Shown in pieces: positions 10,049-21,173 of a DNA stretch of 64,000 nt. This DNA comes from Stenocarpella maydis. Lineage: Eukaryota > Ascomycota > Sordariomycetes > Diaporthales > Diaporthaceae. The position numbers and the translations under genes were made by a program. Below the pieces are notes generated by a model, which was not told the DNA's origin, did not search any database, and saw only the letters and a list, made by a program, of their open reading frames with translations. Positions within the stretch are counted from its first letter, which is position 1; every line of letters begins with the position of its first letter. Where the stretch lies: assembly GCA_002270565.1 (NCBI GenBank), contig NQMI01000006.1:157659-221658 (forward strand), written 5' to 3'.

Positions 10049-12295
10049 GATCCATAATTTAGGGTTTGCTGTAGGCTTGTCGGTGGTGGATGGATGGTGT
10101 TAGTCGAAGTGAGCAGTGAGTGAGTGAGTGAGATTTAGTTACGCAGGCAGCAAGTAACTGACAATCTGATGACGTCTGACCTCGGCCGTTGCTGCTGTGC
10201 AGGGATCCGGTGTCCGCATGTGCCGATTGCGCAGAGCTTATCTCCTGTGGCGCACCAGTTGACTGTGGCGTCATGTGGCGCAGCCCCGCGTTTCCGACTT
10301 CTTGCCATCAGGCATTACTACCTTCAAGCCTGCTACATCTTCCTACAAGAATTTTTCTGTACTGCCAGCGCGATTCCTCTGATATCTTCGTCATTTTCAG
10401 TTCATCTGACAACGTAGACCTATGCCCATTTCCTTTCCATCGTCTCCAGTGAGATGTTTTGTGAACGTCTCTTGCTGTGCAGTTGCTGCTGCGATTGGCA
10501 TTCTGGCATATTTTACTATGGCACACCGCCTTATAGGAGCTCGCCTTGTGATACAGACTCTCTTGGGGTACCCTCTTCTCTTGTTGATACCCCTCCACCC
10601 TTCCTTTTGAGATGTCTAGCCAAGTAAAAGGTGGGCCACTTTTACTCAGATCTATACCAAAGACAGGGGTACAGAGTTTCAAATGTGGATGTACATGGCA
10701 GAATTTTACCCCAGCAATAATTTCCTTGAACAAGCTTGAGCTCCCTTGATAATTGCTCAAACATGCCCGCCTGAGGCTGCTCCCATTCCACCTCACTACC
10801 CCCTCTGCCTCACCAGGGCCGCAGAGAAGCGGGAACATAAAGGCCACACGGGGCATTTCGGAATTTATCAGAATACATCTCGTGAGCCGCCAAACAAGGT
10901 TTGAGTAGCAATTCAATGGTGACGGTTCGGTTCCGGTTCGTACGAAGTCCGTCTCGGAGTGACCCAACAAACAGTCGTCCTTCAATGTTGGCTTGAGCAT
11001 TTTGCATTTGCTACGTTCATTTTCTGGCCTTCCTTTGTGTTCAGCTTTGAGAAGCTTTGTCTTTCGTCTCTTATACCAGTCCCTAACGCATCAAAGTAAC
11101 CATTGCTTAAACGCTCGCGTTATCAGGATGCTTGGGATTTTGGGGCATGCCATGAGTGTAAATGCAGGAATTCGGAGGTTGTCATGGACATCTGGCAGCC
11201 CGACAGCCAGGCTCCTCCCTGGCTCATTGGCAGGGCCCCTACTTAATGCCCAGGCATTCCTTCTACAAGCTGCAAGAGGCCATACGGCAGACTATCACTG
11301 GATATGGGGACACCGACATGCTGCGGACGGGAACCGCACCAGCTTGGGCAATTGTTGTGTCCCGGGGGCCGCTGTCACCTTCAGTGAGGCACGCGGGGTG
11401 GGATGTGGCGTGTTGTGGATCACGTCATGTAGCGCAGTCCCGCTTCTGCAAACTTTAAGTCATGGAAACGCGGGCAACTGCACATGTGTCGTTGAATGCA
11501 TCTTATTTATTCCGGTTTTATATTTGATCTGGTATTCTACACGTCCCCCTGGTAGCTTGTATCTTGATCAGTTGGATCCCCCTGGATACGTCCCTAAAGA
11601 GCCAGCATATCATCCTGACAGTGTCGGGCTGCCCCCATTTCAAAATTTTCCACGCTCTCCAGTGAGATGTGATATTCCAGTAACGACCAGTCGAGGTACA
11701 GTATTATCTGGGAGTACCCTCTTTGGGCAGACCCCAGCTGCTGTGGTATATAGTGTTGGGGCAATTCCTCTCGTCGGATAGCTTCCAGTGTTTAAGTCTC
11801 CTGTGGGTTACCTACCTACGTAAGTAGTTAGGTAACCTCTCGTGGGCAACCTCTCACGAAGCTTTCGTGGCGAGTTTCTCGATGATCACCCCTTCTGGAT
11901 TAAGGCATAGATCTCGGGAGGGAGCGCCCACTGACATGACATCGGTCTTAGCTCCTGCTCTTGGTGCTGTTGCGGTTTAACCGTTGATTTCTTCAGTTTC
12001 TTGGTAGGTCTCTCGTTTCCTTCGTCGATGTCAGTCGTATCTGCCTTTGGTTTTGCTGCTCAAAATCCCCTCTTCTGCGGCAAGAAAGGAACCGTGGTCA
12101 TTGCGGCATTGAACGTAGCGACTGGTTTCAGGGGAAGGGAGTAAACGGGTAGCGCAGGCAGGGGGAATTGAAGCCATGGTTGAGGATTGGGAGCATCAAT
12201 ATAAGCCTCCTGAGCACTGACGGCCCTTGCCTGCAAGTACGCCTCCCTTCTTCTTCTCTTCGCGACACGTCTTACCCTCTTCTTCCCCGTGTTTC
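10049..12295. other. Gene-poor 2.2-kb interval with two weakly similar blocks
   Basis: The left part is the upstream region of the HET-C gene. Blocks near 10269-10460 and 11424-11672 share two short landmarks in the same order: a CGTCATGT-GCGCAG motif and, further on, CTCCAGTGAGATGT. This suggests an old duplication or related repeat remnants. A 262-codon frame at 10993-11781 has no domain, and I do not accept it as a gene. On the minus strand, 12060-12422 encodes a basic stretch (KKRVRRVAKRRRREA) that may be an alternative C-terminus of the neighbouring RNase H ORF. Confidence 0.4.
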
Positions 12296-13138
12296 CTACA
12301 GTCGTTGATCCCGTGCCAGATACGGCGCCAGTCGATTCCAACACAACACCTGTCTGTGTGGCGCGTGCAGTCTCCGCTTCACACTGAGGGACCCGAGGAA
12401 ACCTGACGGCCCCGGAGAGCATTGGTGCCAGATTTTCATGGCCACTGACTCCTGGACTCTGGACCAGAAGTTGCCTGTGGCGTTACAGTATCCCAGACCA
12501 CAGATCCTCGCATCGCGTGACAGTACGTCGGCATACCCCAACTGCGGCACGGTGTTTCGTGGGCACCAACGCACCTCCACAATGACCCTGATCCCGTGGC
12601 CTTGTAGTTCGAAGAGCAGGTCGTGGGCTTGTTTGATCAACTGTGGGGGAAATGGCTTTTCGGTCTTGTGCGCCCAGTTTTCCGACCCGGGAATTGCGCG
12701 AACGACTAACCGGCAGTCGGTTGTTATGTTGACCTGGACGGTGCTGGTGTGCTTTTTTAGCACATGGAGATGTCGCTCGATGTTGTTGTTTGCTGCATGG
12801 AGAGCCTCCAGAATACCCAATCCTTCCATCAGCTCGGGCCCGTTGACATGCTCATACGACCAAGCCTTGAGGGCAATATTTCCGGAAGGGCCTGTAGCCT
12901 TGCGCCCAGCAATCCACGCTCGTGGCAACCATTGCCAATTGTACGCCAAACCGACTCCGCCTTGATCGTCCTTGTGGCTGCCATCGCTGAAGGTACAGAA
13001 TTGAATGTCTTTGGGAGTCGATGTGTGATTAGCAGCGGACCAGGCCACCTTAGTTGCTTGGTTGTGACTGCGCTTGACGATCGCTCTGGCAAGCGGGAGG
13101 CCGTCGACAACGATTGGGACATCTTCAGGTTCCTCCAT
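12296..13138 (-). CDS. RNase H-like domain protein, orphan
   Basis: The open frame extends from 13459, but the first methionine with plausible context is at 13138 (MEEPEDVP), giving 280 residues. The four acidic RNase H positions occur in order: D in CTFSDGSHKD, E in PELMEGLGIL, D in ITTDCRLVV and D in GYADVLSRDA. This is the fold of RNase HI and of the RH domain of retroelements. No reverse transcriptase, integrase or LTR lies beside it. It is therefore either a domesticated fungal RNase H-like gene or a remnant of a LINE-type element. The stretch after the domain is low in recognisable features, and the true C-terminus may lie in another frame (basic tail at 12060-12422). Expression is not evident from the sequence. 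Confidence 0.55.
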   Translation of the reverse strand: MEEPEDVPIVVDGLPLARAIVKRSHNQATKVAWSAANHTSTPKDIQFCTFSDGSHKDDQGGVGLAYNWQWLPRAWIAGRKATGPSGNIALKAWSYEHVNGPELMEGLGILEALHAANNNIERHLHVLKKHTSTVQVNITTDCRLVVRAIPGSENWAHKTEKPFPPQLIKQAHDLLFELQGHGIRVIVEVRWCPRNTVPQLGYADVLSRDARICGLGYCNATGNFWSRVQESVAMKIWHQCSPGPSGFLGSLSVKRRLHAPHRQVLCWNRLAPYLARDQRL

Positions 13139-13229
13139 GGCGCAACAAGTTGAGTGTCCCTTGCATACGGGATGGGGCTCTCGTTTGAATCGACCAGTTG
13201 CAGAAGCGAGTGGTTCACGGTGTCCAAGC

Positions 13230-13400
13230 AACGGTGACAGGGCGGGAAAGTGGCGACGGCAATGTGTGGGACGAGAGTTGTGTGTCGTTGGTCTGATCCT
13301 GCTTACGGCGTCTAGGTAACGGCGATGGCACGTGCAAGCGGCGACGGCAATGTGTGGGAAGACGGTTCTGTAAAGTTGTTGATCTGTTCCTGCTGACTCT
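13230..13400. repeat. Imperfect tandem duplication, ~85-90-bp unit
   Basis: The block starting near 13230 recurs near 13319. The best-matching stretch begins with GGCGACGGCAATGTGTGGGA in both copies (13252 and 13340) and continues with scattered mismatches to TGATC-TGCT. It lies upstream of the likely start codon of the RNase H-like ORF, on its 5' side. Confidence 0.6.
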
Positions 13401-13459
13401 AGAGCTCTTGGGTGGTGCCAGAACATTTCGTACTCGTTGCATAGATCGGTATGATACAA

Positions 13460-14625
13460 ACAACCAACCTGACCAGTTGACTGAGGAAACTCGTTCCCCC
13501 AGGGTCGAAGTTTCAGCGTTCCGGAGCATTCGGCATCACCCCCATCGCATCTTGTGCATTACTCTATCGTATATCTCCTGGAGATTGAAAGTGGGCGTTT
13601 CTCCGTACGTCTATGGCTAGATTTATCGATAGCAGGGCCCCTCAACGTAAGGCGAGCTATCAATAACCTGGGTGATGGGAGGCCTGGTCAGCCCTGTTGC
13701 GAATGTGTTTGTCATTGCTCGCTCGAAGTCAACCTGTTGCTCGGAATCGACTCCCTGGGCGACCATGCTCTTTTAGATTGGCCTCGCAGGCGGTGTGATG
13801 TCTTAGGGACCGTTTTGCCAGCTATGTTGACACCTGGATTATCTCCACGATGATGCCACTTTTGATGAGAATGGACGAGTTTGGATCTTGTCCGCGACGA
13901 CAGGGCATACATTTGAGGACCGTTACAGTGGCAACCATTCTGAGGTATGCTACAGCTCTCTGAAGGCTGCGAGCCTACTGGCTAGCGGCAACCTCTAACA
14001 TTAGCGCTGTACTGCCAATGGACGTGTGCTATATAAACCCACGGGCCCACTACCCCTCGCGCCTGAACTCCCTGCTGTTGTCAACCATGTCATCGTATCA
14101 ACCATGTCATCGTATGCGGTCGGCTACGAGAACCCATAGCTGAGATGCCGCAGCGTCACTGGGCGACGTGCTGCCGTCACGTGCATCGTCTGTGAGGTCT
14201 CCTATGCGGTCGTTGGTCAGTGTCGGGACCAAGCTGCGCCTCTCGTGGCTGTGTGCTTGTCGACATCCCGGATCAGGCCCACTTTACCCCTGACAGCTCC
14301 TCTCTTTTCCGCTCACCGTCAAATCGCAGGGGCGCTATCGAAGAGTCCACTGAGGCAACCGCTTGGCGATCCCTGGAAACCATCCTATCGTGGTGGATCC
14401 CGTGCAATCGTTCAGCTGTCTTCCAACACATTGTCCGTGTCGCCAAACTTCATTATTTAGCCACGGCCGAGACAGACAATCTGGTGTCGGGTTTTGTGTC
14501 CCAGACTCATCATCAACTCCAATTGACTTTTCAGAAGATACACTCAACCCGCCTGCACTTGTTCACTTGGAGCCGTCTCAATCTGCCACCAATATCCATC
14601 TGCACTCGACTTTGATTCCATCGTC
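13460..14625. other. Intergenic between divergent genes
   Basis: No supported gene. A 17-bp tandem repeat (TCAACCATGTCATCGTA, twice) lies at about 14083-14116. A TATA-like string (ATATAAAC) near 14030 lies some 600 bp before the ATG of the proline-rich gene. It is far for a core promoter unless the 5' leader is long or carries an intron. Confidence 0.45.
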
Positions 14626-15876
14626 ATGGTTTCCACCACCGCCAACCCCGACTCAGAGCTCTTCTGCTCCGCGTCCTCAACTCACAAGGTGCCCGAGCGC
14701 CACCCGTCCACATTGATCCCTGGTGGACACGCATCTCCATTACGGCACCCGACTGTTCTCCGACCAGGCGCTGGTAACCACCACGCCCGGAAGTCGAGCT
14801 CGGAAACACAGCAGGCATCGGCCCAGCACCACCGGCCGAGCCCACCAGCAACCCCGAAGCCTGCATACAAGGCGTACTCGCCTCCAGCAACACCACAAGA
14901 CCCCCGCGCGTCGGTGGTGGCCGACGAGATTGAAGGTTTCTTCGTAGCCCTCGACATCCAGCCCCTTCACATCCAAAAGCAAGACACCAGCTCCGGGAGA
15001 TCTTCCCCCGTCCAGCGGGTCGCCTCCCCACCTCTCCCGCCGAAGGTCAAGCTGGAAGACCCACAGCCGCTGTCTCCCCCGGCCGATGTCTCACCACCAG
15101 CACAGCCAGAGGCACAAAGCCACGAGGCATACTCACACCCTGACCAGCCTCCTGCGTACCAGGAGTCCGAGGACGTGCAGCCTCCTCCCGAGAAGGCAAC
15201 CCCTGTTGCTGAGGCTGAGGAGGCCGATGAGCCAGTGGGCAGTCAGAGTCTCGCTGGCAGCGCAGCCATGACCGCCACAAAAGTCGCCGGCCCGGTCGCC
15301 GGGATCGAGACCGACCAGGCTGCGGCCAAAGACACCACGGAGGAGGCCGAAACAGACAAGCAAGCAAGCAGTGAAGAGGAGACGACAGTGCGATTGGCTG
15401 TAGAGGCCGCCGCGAGCCCAGCAGATGCCAACACGCCGCCACCTCTGCCCCCTCGCCCAGCACCCGCGTCGGCCTCCGCACCCACATCCACAATGCCCCA
15501 GCCCGACACCCCCGCCCAGATGCCGTGCGCGTTCCCCCCGCCGCCACGGCGGAGCCCCTCGCCCAAGGGCCACTCCCCCTCGCCCTCAAAGATGACCTAC
15601 GTCCCCGGCGCGGCCGCGACGTCCGCCACGGCGGTGGGCGCGGCGGTCGCGATTCCGTCGTCCGACTTTGCGCACGGCGGGCTCGCGCACGCGCGCAGGG
15701 CGCTGGGCCAGCGCGTCAGCGACCTCATCGACAAGGCCAAGGAGCACCACGAGGCCATCATCGACAAGGCCAAGGAGCACCACGAGGCTAGGAGGGGGGC
15801 TGGTGCCCCGCGCGCGGGCGGCGCGGGCGGGGAGGGCAGGGAGAGGAACGTGCTGGTTGTTGCGCCCATCGCATGA
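14626..15876 (+). CDS. Proline-rich, intrinsically disordered protein
   Basis: A single 416-codon frame of low-complexity composition: very rich in Pro, Ala, Ser and Glu, with clusters such as PPPLPPRP and [10 protein letters not shown]. It contains a PPxY motif (QPPAYQES, about residue 175), the classic docking site for WW domains of Rsp5/Nedd4-type ubiquitin ligases, and polyproline strings that SH3 domains bind. Near the C-terminus an 11-residue helical unit ([10 protein letters not shown]) occurs twice in tandem. No signal peptide, membrane segment or enzyme motif is seen. It may be an adaptor protein of trafficking or the cell cortex, but that is a guess from motifs. The strong codon bias and GC-rich third positions support coding. 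Confidence 0.6.
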   Translation: MVSTTANPDSELFCSASSTHKVPERHPSTLIPGGHASPLRHPTVLRPGAGNHHARKSSSETQQASAQHHRPSPPATPKPAYKAYSPPATPQDPRASVVADEIEGFFVALDIQPLHIQKQDTSSGRSSPVQRVASPPLPPKVKLEDPQPLSPPADVSPPAQPEAQSHEAYSHPDQPPAYQESEDVQPPPEKATPVAEAEEADEPVGSQSLAGSAAMTATKVAGPVAGIETDQAAAKDTTEEAETDKQASSEEETTVRLAVEAAASPADANTPPPLPPRPAPASASAPTSTMPQPDTPAQMPCAFPPPPRRSPSPKGHSPSPSKMTYVPGAAATSATAVGAAVAIPSSDFAHGGLAHARRALGQRVSDLIDKAKEHHEAIIDKAKEHHEARRGAGAPRAGGAGGEGRERNVLVVAPIA

Positions 15877-15928
15877 GGGTGGGGCCTGGACAGGTGAGGA
15901 CGGGCGGTCTTGACCTGGCCAGGCTGGT

Positions 15929-15975
15929 ATGGATGGATGGATGGATGGATGGATGGATGGATGGATGGATGGATG
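15929..15975. repeat. (ATGG)n microsatellite
   Basis: About 11 uninterrupted copies of the tetranucleotide ATGG lie 50 bp after the stop codon of the proline-rich gene, in its likely 3' UTR. Confidence 0.95.
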
Positions 15976-17346
15976 ACTAGGTGGTTGCTGATGGAGAGAG
16001 CGTCCGCGTCTCGACGCTGGTTTTTAGCATGGCGTATATTTGCAGCGTAATACTTTAATATGATACCTTACAAGATTTGTCACACTCGAGCGCTTCCCTC
16101 GCTGGATTTGGAGTGGTTTTCTGACGTGGACTTTGTCGAGCCCTAATATGAAATCGGCCTCCAATCACAGCCTCACGTAACCGTTGAGAATGTCGATTGA
16201 ATGTTTGTGTAAATTTCCACTGCTGGCATGAGAAATTGGCGAAGCCAGGAAGTAAAGAACTTTAACAACATGCCAATAAACATGCCAATACGAGACTAGC
16301 TCTGTGACGCCCCGTGTCCCTCGTGCTCAGGAGGAAGTGTGACCCGCCGGGGTTGCAGATAATGTGCCAGCTGGCAGTACCCCGTTATTTGTCACAGCAG
16401 AGGCTGTACAGGTCGACACTTGATATGGCCCAGCAGCGCCTTGCTTTACTTTTACAGGCAATCTCGATACCTAGGTACCTAGAGGAGCTCCAGGAGTGGC
16501 CGGAGCCTGGTGCCCGCTCCGGTTACTAGTGCCTGTTCATCTGCTCCACCTGGGGCAAGGACCGGGAAAGTGCTGCTCAGTGTGATGCGCAGTCACAGTC
16601 GGAAAATGCTCCGGATTGCAAACGTGACGACTGAGCTTGGCAGCTGTGTGTTGAAAATTTCACCTCTAAGCAAATTATTTAATATTTCGAAGTATCTGCT
16701 GAGACGGGTAAACAGTTAGCCGGTATTCATCCCCAACCGTCTAGGCCCTGTCTAGGCCCTCATAGCCCTGTAGCCCTGTAGCCCCACAGCCCTATAAGCC
16801 TTATAGCATGCCGGATATGTATAGCATAGAGAGCCTATAATAGGGTAATTTAAAGCTTGAAATAAAGGATTCGGTGCGGCAAAGGGGTGGGTGTAAAACT
16901 TCATGATAGGCTGCACGCTTAGATGCTTGTGCTGGGCGCGCGACTGCTGGCCATGACCCCAGTGGCTTGTTCGGTTCAATAATTAGTAATGCCGCATGGG
17001 AGTGGTGCTGAGAAGCTTAGCACTGTGCCGAGACTTGCCTTAGTGCTGACCTCTTGCCCGCAATGTGCTGACCACGGCTCATGTTGGACAAATGTTGTGT
17101 CCAGTGCAACCTGCGCTGCTTATGATATTGTGAAAGTTGACCACGAGATTCTAGTGGAATGGCATTGACGTCATGGTCTTAGTGCATGATGGGTCAAGCA
17201 GCATAGACCGAGCCTCGGCAAGCATCTCATACGTTAAACTTTGACTTCTCCACTGCCGGTCACCTTGCTGTCAAAGCGGGTCTAGCACTGCAGGATTTAA
17301 CGTTTGGCGTTCCTTTTTCCAAGCTGACAAATCTTGGCGAGTGAAG

Positions 17347-17353
17347 TATAAAA
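17347..17353 (+). promoter_or_regulatory. TATA box
   Basis: TATAAAA lies 126 bp before the ATG of the MDR oxidoreductase, followed by a pyrimidine/CA-rich leader typical of well-expressed fungal genes. Confidence 0.6.
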
Positions 17354-17472
17354 CCTCGCGGGCTCTTACGTCCATGTAACAGCTCGAACACTCGAAGACA
17401 AGACCCACTCCAAGCAATAACGGACTCAATTACACTCTCACAGGCATATCTCTGATCTCCTCAGTCCGAAAA

Positions 17473-18543
17473 ATGGGTGTCCCCGCTACTTTCAAGGCTG
17501 CCGTCGTACCAGAGCCCGGCGCGCAGCACACGGTCCAGGACCGTTCCCTGTCACCTCTGGAGGCCGGCGAGGTCGCCATCAAGGTCACGGCCACTGCCAT
17601 CAACCCGGTTGACTGGAAGATCCGCGACTACAAGGTCTTCATCAAGGACTACCCCGCGGTCCTGGGCAGCGATGCAGCAGGTGAGATCGCAGCCGTGGGG
17701 TCGGGAGTGACGGGCTTCAGCGAGGGAGACCGTGTCTTCTTCCAGGGCATCATCGGCAAATACGACTCATCCACCTTCCAGCAGTACGTCAAGATGCCCG
17801 CCGAGCTCGTGGCCAGGACGCCCAAGAAGATCTCGGACGACGAGGCCGGCGGCATCTCGCTGGCTACTGTGGCGGTCATGACCGGCTTCTACGACAAGAG
17901 CGGCAGCGGGCTGCCCGCCCCCTGGACCGAGGGCGGCGAGCAGGCCGGCAAGGGCAAGGGCGTCGTGATCCTGGGTGGCAGCTCCTCGGTCGGCCAGTAC
18001 GCCATCCAGCTGGCCAAGATCTCGGGCTTCGACAAGGTCGTCACCAACACGAGCGCGAAGCACGTGGACCACCTGAAGGCGCTGGGCGCCGACGTCGTCC
18101 TCGACCGCGCGACCCAGAACAGCGAGGAGGACTTCAAGGCCGCGCTGGGCGGCGTCCCGCTCGCCTTTGTGTTCGACTCCATCTCGGGCAAGGACACCCA
18201 GACCCTAGGCGTCAAGATCCTCGGGGCCACCAAGACTGCGAACAGCCACGTCATCACGGTGAACCCCGCCGACTCCGAGGCTTCTGAGCTGGGCCAGTCA
18301 CTCGAGACCAAGCCCGCCATCAAGCAGGTCCTCGGCCTCGGCAGTGCTCCTCACCTGCGGCCCCTCACCGTGCCGCTGATGAAGAACCTCGGCGGCGAAG
18401 ACGGATATATCGCCAAGGGCCGCTTCGTGCCGAACAAGCCGGCCGTGGTGGGCGGGGGCCTGGCTAACATTGAGGAGGCGCTGGCGAAGAACAAGAAGGG
18501 TGTGTCTGGGGAGAAGGTCATCATCCGCCCCTTCGACGCTTAA
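17473..18543 (+). CDS. MDR-superfamily NADPH oxidoreductase (enoyl-reductase/zinc-binding-dehydrogenase like)
   Basis: An intronless 356-residue protein. The N-terminal GroES-like domain carries VDWKIRD and LGSDAAGEIAAVG, and the nucleotide-binding domain has VVILGGSSSVGQYAIQLAK (about residues 160-180). A conserved GADVVLDR follows. Catalytic and structural zinc ligands are not evident, which places it with the quinone/enoyl-reductase type of medium-chain dehydrogenases. Fungal relatives include the ToxD-like proteins and trans-acting enoyl reductases of polyketide clusters. No polyketide synthase lies in this window, so a role in reducing enones or quinones in general metabolism or detoxification is equally likely. 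The leader and GC-rich third positions suggest good expression. Substrate unknown. Confidence 0.88.
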   Translation: MGVPATFKAAVVPEPGAQHTVQDRSLSPLEAGEVAIKVTATAINPVDWKIRDYKVFIKDYPAVLGSDAAGEIAAVGSGVTGFSEGDRVFFQGIIGKYDSSTFQQYVKMPAELVARTPKKISDDEAGGISLATVAVMTGFYDKSGSGLPAPWTEGGEQAGKGKGVVILGGSSSVGQYAIQLAKISGFDKVVTNTSAKHVDHLKALGADVVLDRATQNSEEDFKAALGGVPLAFVFDSISGKDTQTLGVKILGATKTANSHVITVNPADSEASELGQSLETKPAIKQVLGLGSAPHLRPLTVPLMKNLGGEDGYIAKGRFVPNKPAVVGGGLANIEEALAKNKKGVSGEKVIIRPFDA

Positions 18544-19565
18544 GCTCCTCGTGTGAGTTGGCCAATGCATCTCTTTGCCCATGCCTGGGGTCAGACTTGA
18601 TGAGCTTTGGTAGTGGGATCGTAACTGCACCAACAATCTCTCGGGAGTATTTTGCACGGAAGGTCAATACGCTCCGAACATTCATACTTCGACCTCAAGT
18701 ATTGCAAAGCTCTCGAACCATAACACTGCCTGACATATCGGGATGGGCTGCTGCATCTAGCCAAATAAAACTGAAATCTTGAAGATGGAGCGCCTGTAAA
18801 AAAAATAAAAAATAAAAATAAAAAAATAAAAAGTGACCGAGTTGTGCTACATTAACGCATGCGTGCTGACCATTCCGAAACTGGCTATCCAAGTGAGTAC
18901 GTTAAGCCTGTTGCGGAATATGTCAGCAAAAGTCCCGGAGAGTTGGTAAAAAGTAAATCAGCCTGGCCTAGCGTGCACGAGTTGGTAAGCTAGAACTGTG
19001 GAACTGTCTTTAGGCGACAACCAGGGCAAAATGGCCTAGAAAGAAGGCCGTACCGTAGGGTTGCGACCGCCAGCAACTTGGCAGCAGCGGGGCCTCGGGT
19101 TGCATCAGACCGCATGACTGAGATGAGATGGACCAGGTGGAGCTGCATCAATCTCGTAGTCTACTGGCTGGCTGGTTCCGCCGCCTCATCGCCATCGGCA
19201 CTTGCATCAATTGACATTATTGTGGGAGAGTCCCAGGAACTATTGGACTCATCAGTTGCTGAGCTGGCCAGGTCAGGTCTGCAGGTTGGCCGCACCGCCC
19301 TGGGGCTTGTAGGCAGCAAAGCGGGCTGCCTCGCATGCCTTCATGCAGGCAGAATGTGGCTTTGTCCTATTAGAACCACCCCCTGTACCGAGACCGACTT
19401 TTTGCCCAGCGTCACCTCATCAGACGCCTGAGACCCATCCACCAGGCTTCTACCACCCCTCGTTTCGATATATCTGGAGTCGCCGTCACGTCTGTAGACC
19501 AAAGCCCTGATTCCTACCTAAGCATTCCACCGACATACCTCACGACTGGGACGAGCATAGCCAAG
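18544..19565. other. Intergenic 1 kb
   Basis: No supported gene. An A-rich run interspersed with T lies at 18798-18832, about 260 bp after the MDR gene. The frame at 19078-19431 has no domain and looks accidental. Confidence 0.5.
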
Positions 19566-21173
19566 ATGGCAGCCAAGCTCCTGGTGATCCCCGCCGAGAT
19601 CCTGGCCTGCATCGCGGACGAGCTGGATATCGAGCATTATGGCAGCCTTCGCCTTGCCAACAGGCAGATATACGAGTACACATTCCCATCCTTTGCCAAG
19701 AAATTCTTTGCCTGCAGGAAATTCTTCCGCGGCCACCTAAGCCTCAGCACATTACTAGCCATCTCCCAGTCGCGTCTCAGCCCCTACCTGGAGACCCTGA
19801 TCCTCGGCACAGAGCTTCTCGAGTTCTTCGCTCCGGACGCTCCCAACATCTCCAAGGAGGCATACTACAAAGCATATGCCGACCAGACGTGCATGCTGGC
19901 GTCTGGATGGGATCGAGACACGCTCATTGATTCATTGCGGGACCTCCCAAACTTGAAAGGCGTAGGGGTCGAGTCCTTTGACGACCGTGAGGTTTGGGAC
20001 GACGACTCCCAACCTGCCTCGGTGATTGATGGCGGGTATGGCCTCAAGACACTCCTTAGAAGCCTGGGCTATGAGGCGGGGAGGCCACTGAATCAGGCGT
20101 CCCGGTCCGCCCAATGGGTGACGACCGTACAGACGCTTCTATACGCCGTGGCAAAGTCAGGCGCGAAACCCAAGAGCTTCAGCATCAGGTGGAAGCCAGT
20201 CAACACGGGTTATATTCCGTCTGAAGCTACAGGCATTGACGACGATGCGTTCAATATCCCAACATTCATGGAGCCGACTCTCCTGCCCTTCATCGAAGGG
20301 CTGGAGGAGCTCGACTTTGAGACATACAACCGGCTGCTCTTTCCGAGGCCCGAGGACAGTGCAACCTGTCGCACATGCCACTTGCGCCGGTTCTTGGGCC
20401 TGCCCAAGGAGCTCAAGAAGCTTCGAATCGCACGGCTCACCCATGGTGGCATAGTGACTACCCAGAACAACGAGACAAGAGGCGGGTTCTGGACATGGCT
20501 TGGTTGGAGTCCAAAGGGGAAAGGAAAGGAGGTCGCCGGCGGCGGCAATCACGACGACAACGCGGGGCGTCAGCCATGGCAGTGGGAAGCAATCCTGCCG
20601 AGCAACCGGAATCCTCTCGTCTCCATACAACCAATCGCCCTCCCGCACCTCCAGGAGCTCCACCTAGCCGACGAGGACATCCTGCTCGAGAACATGACAC
20701 GTCTATTAAGAAAGGTCTCTCCCACCCTGGTGAAACTCGACCTGCACAGCGTGAACCTGCGCGACCGGCCTTCCGAGGACGAGGCCATCACAAACGACAA
20801 CGGCAGCGACAACGGCCCCCCGGATGAGGTGCGCACCGAGGTGGACCTGTGGATCGCGCTGTGCGGGGAGCTGGCCGCCATGCCCGTCGACGAGCTGCGC
20901 GAGGTCAACATCTCGGACTTCTGCGGGCTGAGCGCCTGGCACCTGAACAGGTTCGCGTGCGACGAGGACGTCGCTGCCGCGCCCGAGTCGGTGCACTTCC
21001 GCGTGCTCAGAATGGTCGGGGAGACCACGGACGAGAGCAAGGCCGAGTTCTCGTACAAGGGGCCCGATGTCCGGGGGGCACTGCGCCACCTGGCGGACGA
21101 TTTGCGCGCTGCTGTCAGGGATGGGCGGCACGTGTTTGTTTCCGAGCCGTCGAAGAGAAGGAATAGCTTCTGA
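19566..21173 (+). CDS. F-box-like protein with leucine-rich C-terminal part
   Basis: An intronless frame of 535 residues. The first 45 residues form an F-box-like helix set (LLVIPAEILACIADEL, then LRLANRQIYEY), the part that would bind Skp1 in SCF ubiquitin ligases. The rest alternates hydrophobic strands and helices reminiscent of degenerate leucine-rich repeats (LPKELKKLRIARL, LPHLQELHLADEDI, VKLDLHSVNLRD). A CRTCHLRR motif near residue 275 could be structural. Large, poorly conserved F-box families are typical of Pezizomycotina. Target unknown. The frame is intact, unlike the F-box-like genes near 2 kb and 54 kb. Confidence 0.75.
   Translation: MAAKLLVIPAEILACIADELDIEHYGSLRLANRQIYEYTFPSFAKKFFACRKFFRGHLSLSTLLAISQSRLSPYLETLILGTELLEFFAPDAPNISKEAYYKAYADQTCMLASGWDRDTLIDSLRDLPNLKGVGVESFDDREVWDDDSQPASVIDGGYGLKTLLRSLGYEAGRPLNQASRSAQWVTTVQTLLYAVAKSGAKPKSFSIRWKPVNTGYIPSEATGIDDDAFNIPTFMEPTLLPFIEGLEELDFETYNRLLFPRPEDSATCRTCHLRRFLGLPKELKKLRIARLTHGGIVTTQNNETRGGFWTWLGWSPKGKGKEVAGGGNHDDNAGRQPWQWEAILPSNRNPLVSIQPIALPHLQELHLADEDILLENMTRLLRKVSPTLVKLDLHSVNLRDRPSEDEAITNDNGSDNGPPDEVRTEVDLWIALCGELAAMPVDELREVNISDFCGLSAWHLNRFACDEDVAAAPESVHFRVLRMVGETTDESKAEFSYKGPDVRGALRHLADDLRAAVRDGRHVFVSEPSKRRNSF

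Larger units (their letters stand above)
15877..17472. other. Intergenic 1.6 kb with short repeats
   Basis: After a GGAT-type microsatellite this interval holds no supported gene. At 16738-16810 there is a cluster of short repeats based on TAGGCCCT and TAGCCCTGTAGCCC. A segment at 16909-16944 resembles the right end of the inverted-repeat element at 52031-52444. The right end is the promoter of the MDR oxidoreductase. Confidence 0.45.

Noticed and set aside
10993..11781. 262-codon forward frame
   Set aside because: No domain, unusual composition, no plausible promoter, and part of it overlaps sequence resembling non-coding DNA near 10.3 kb.
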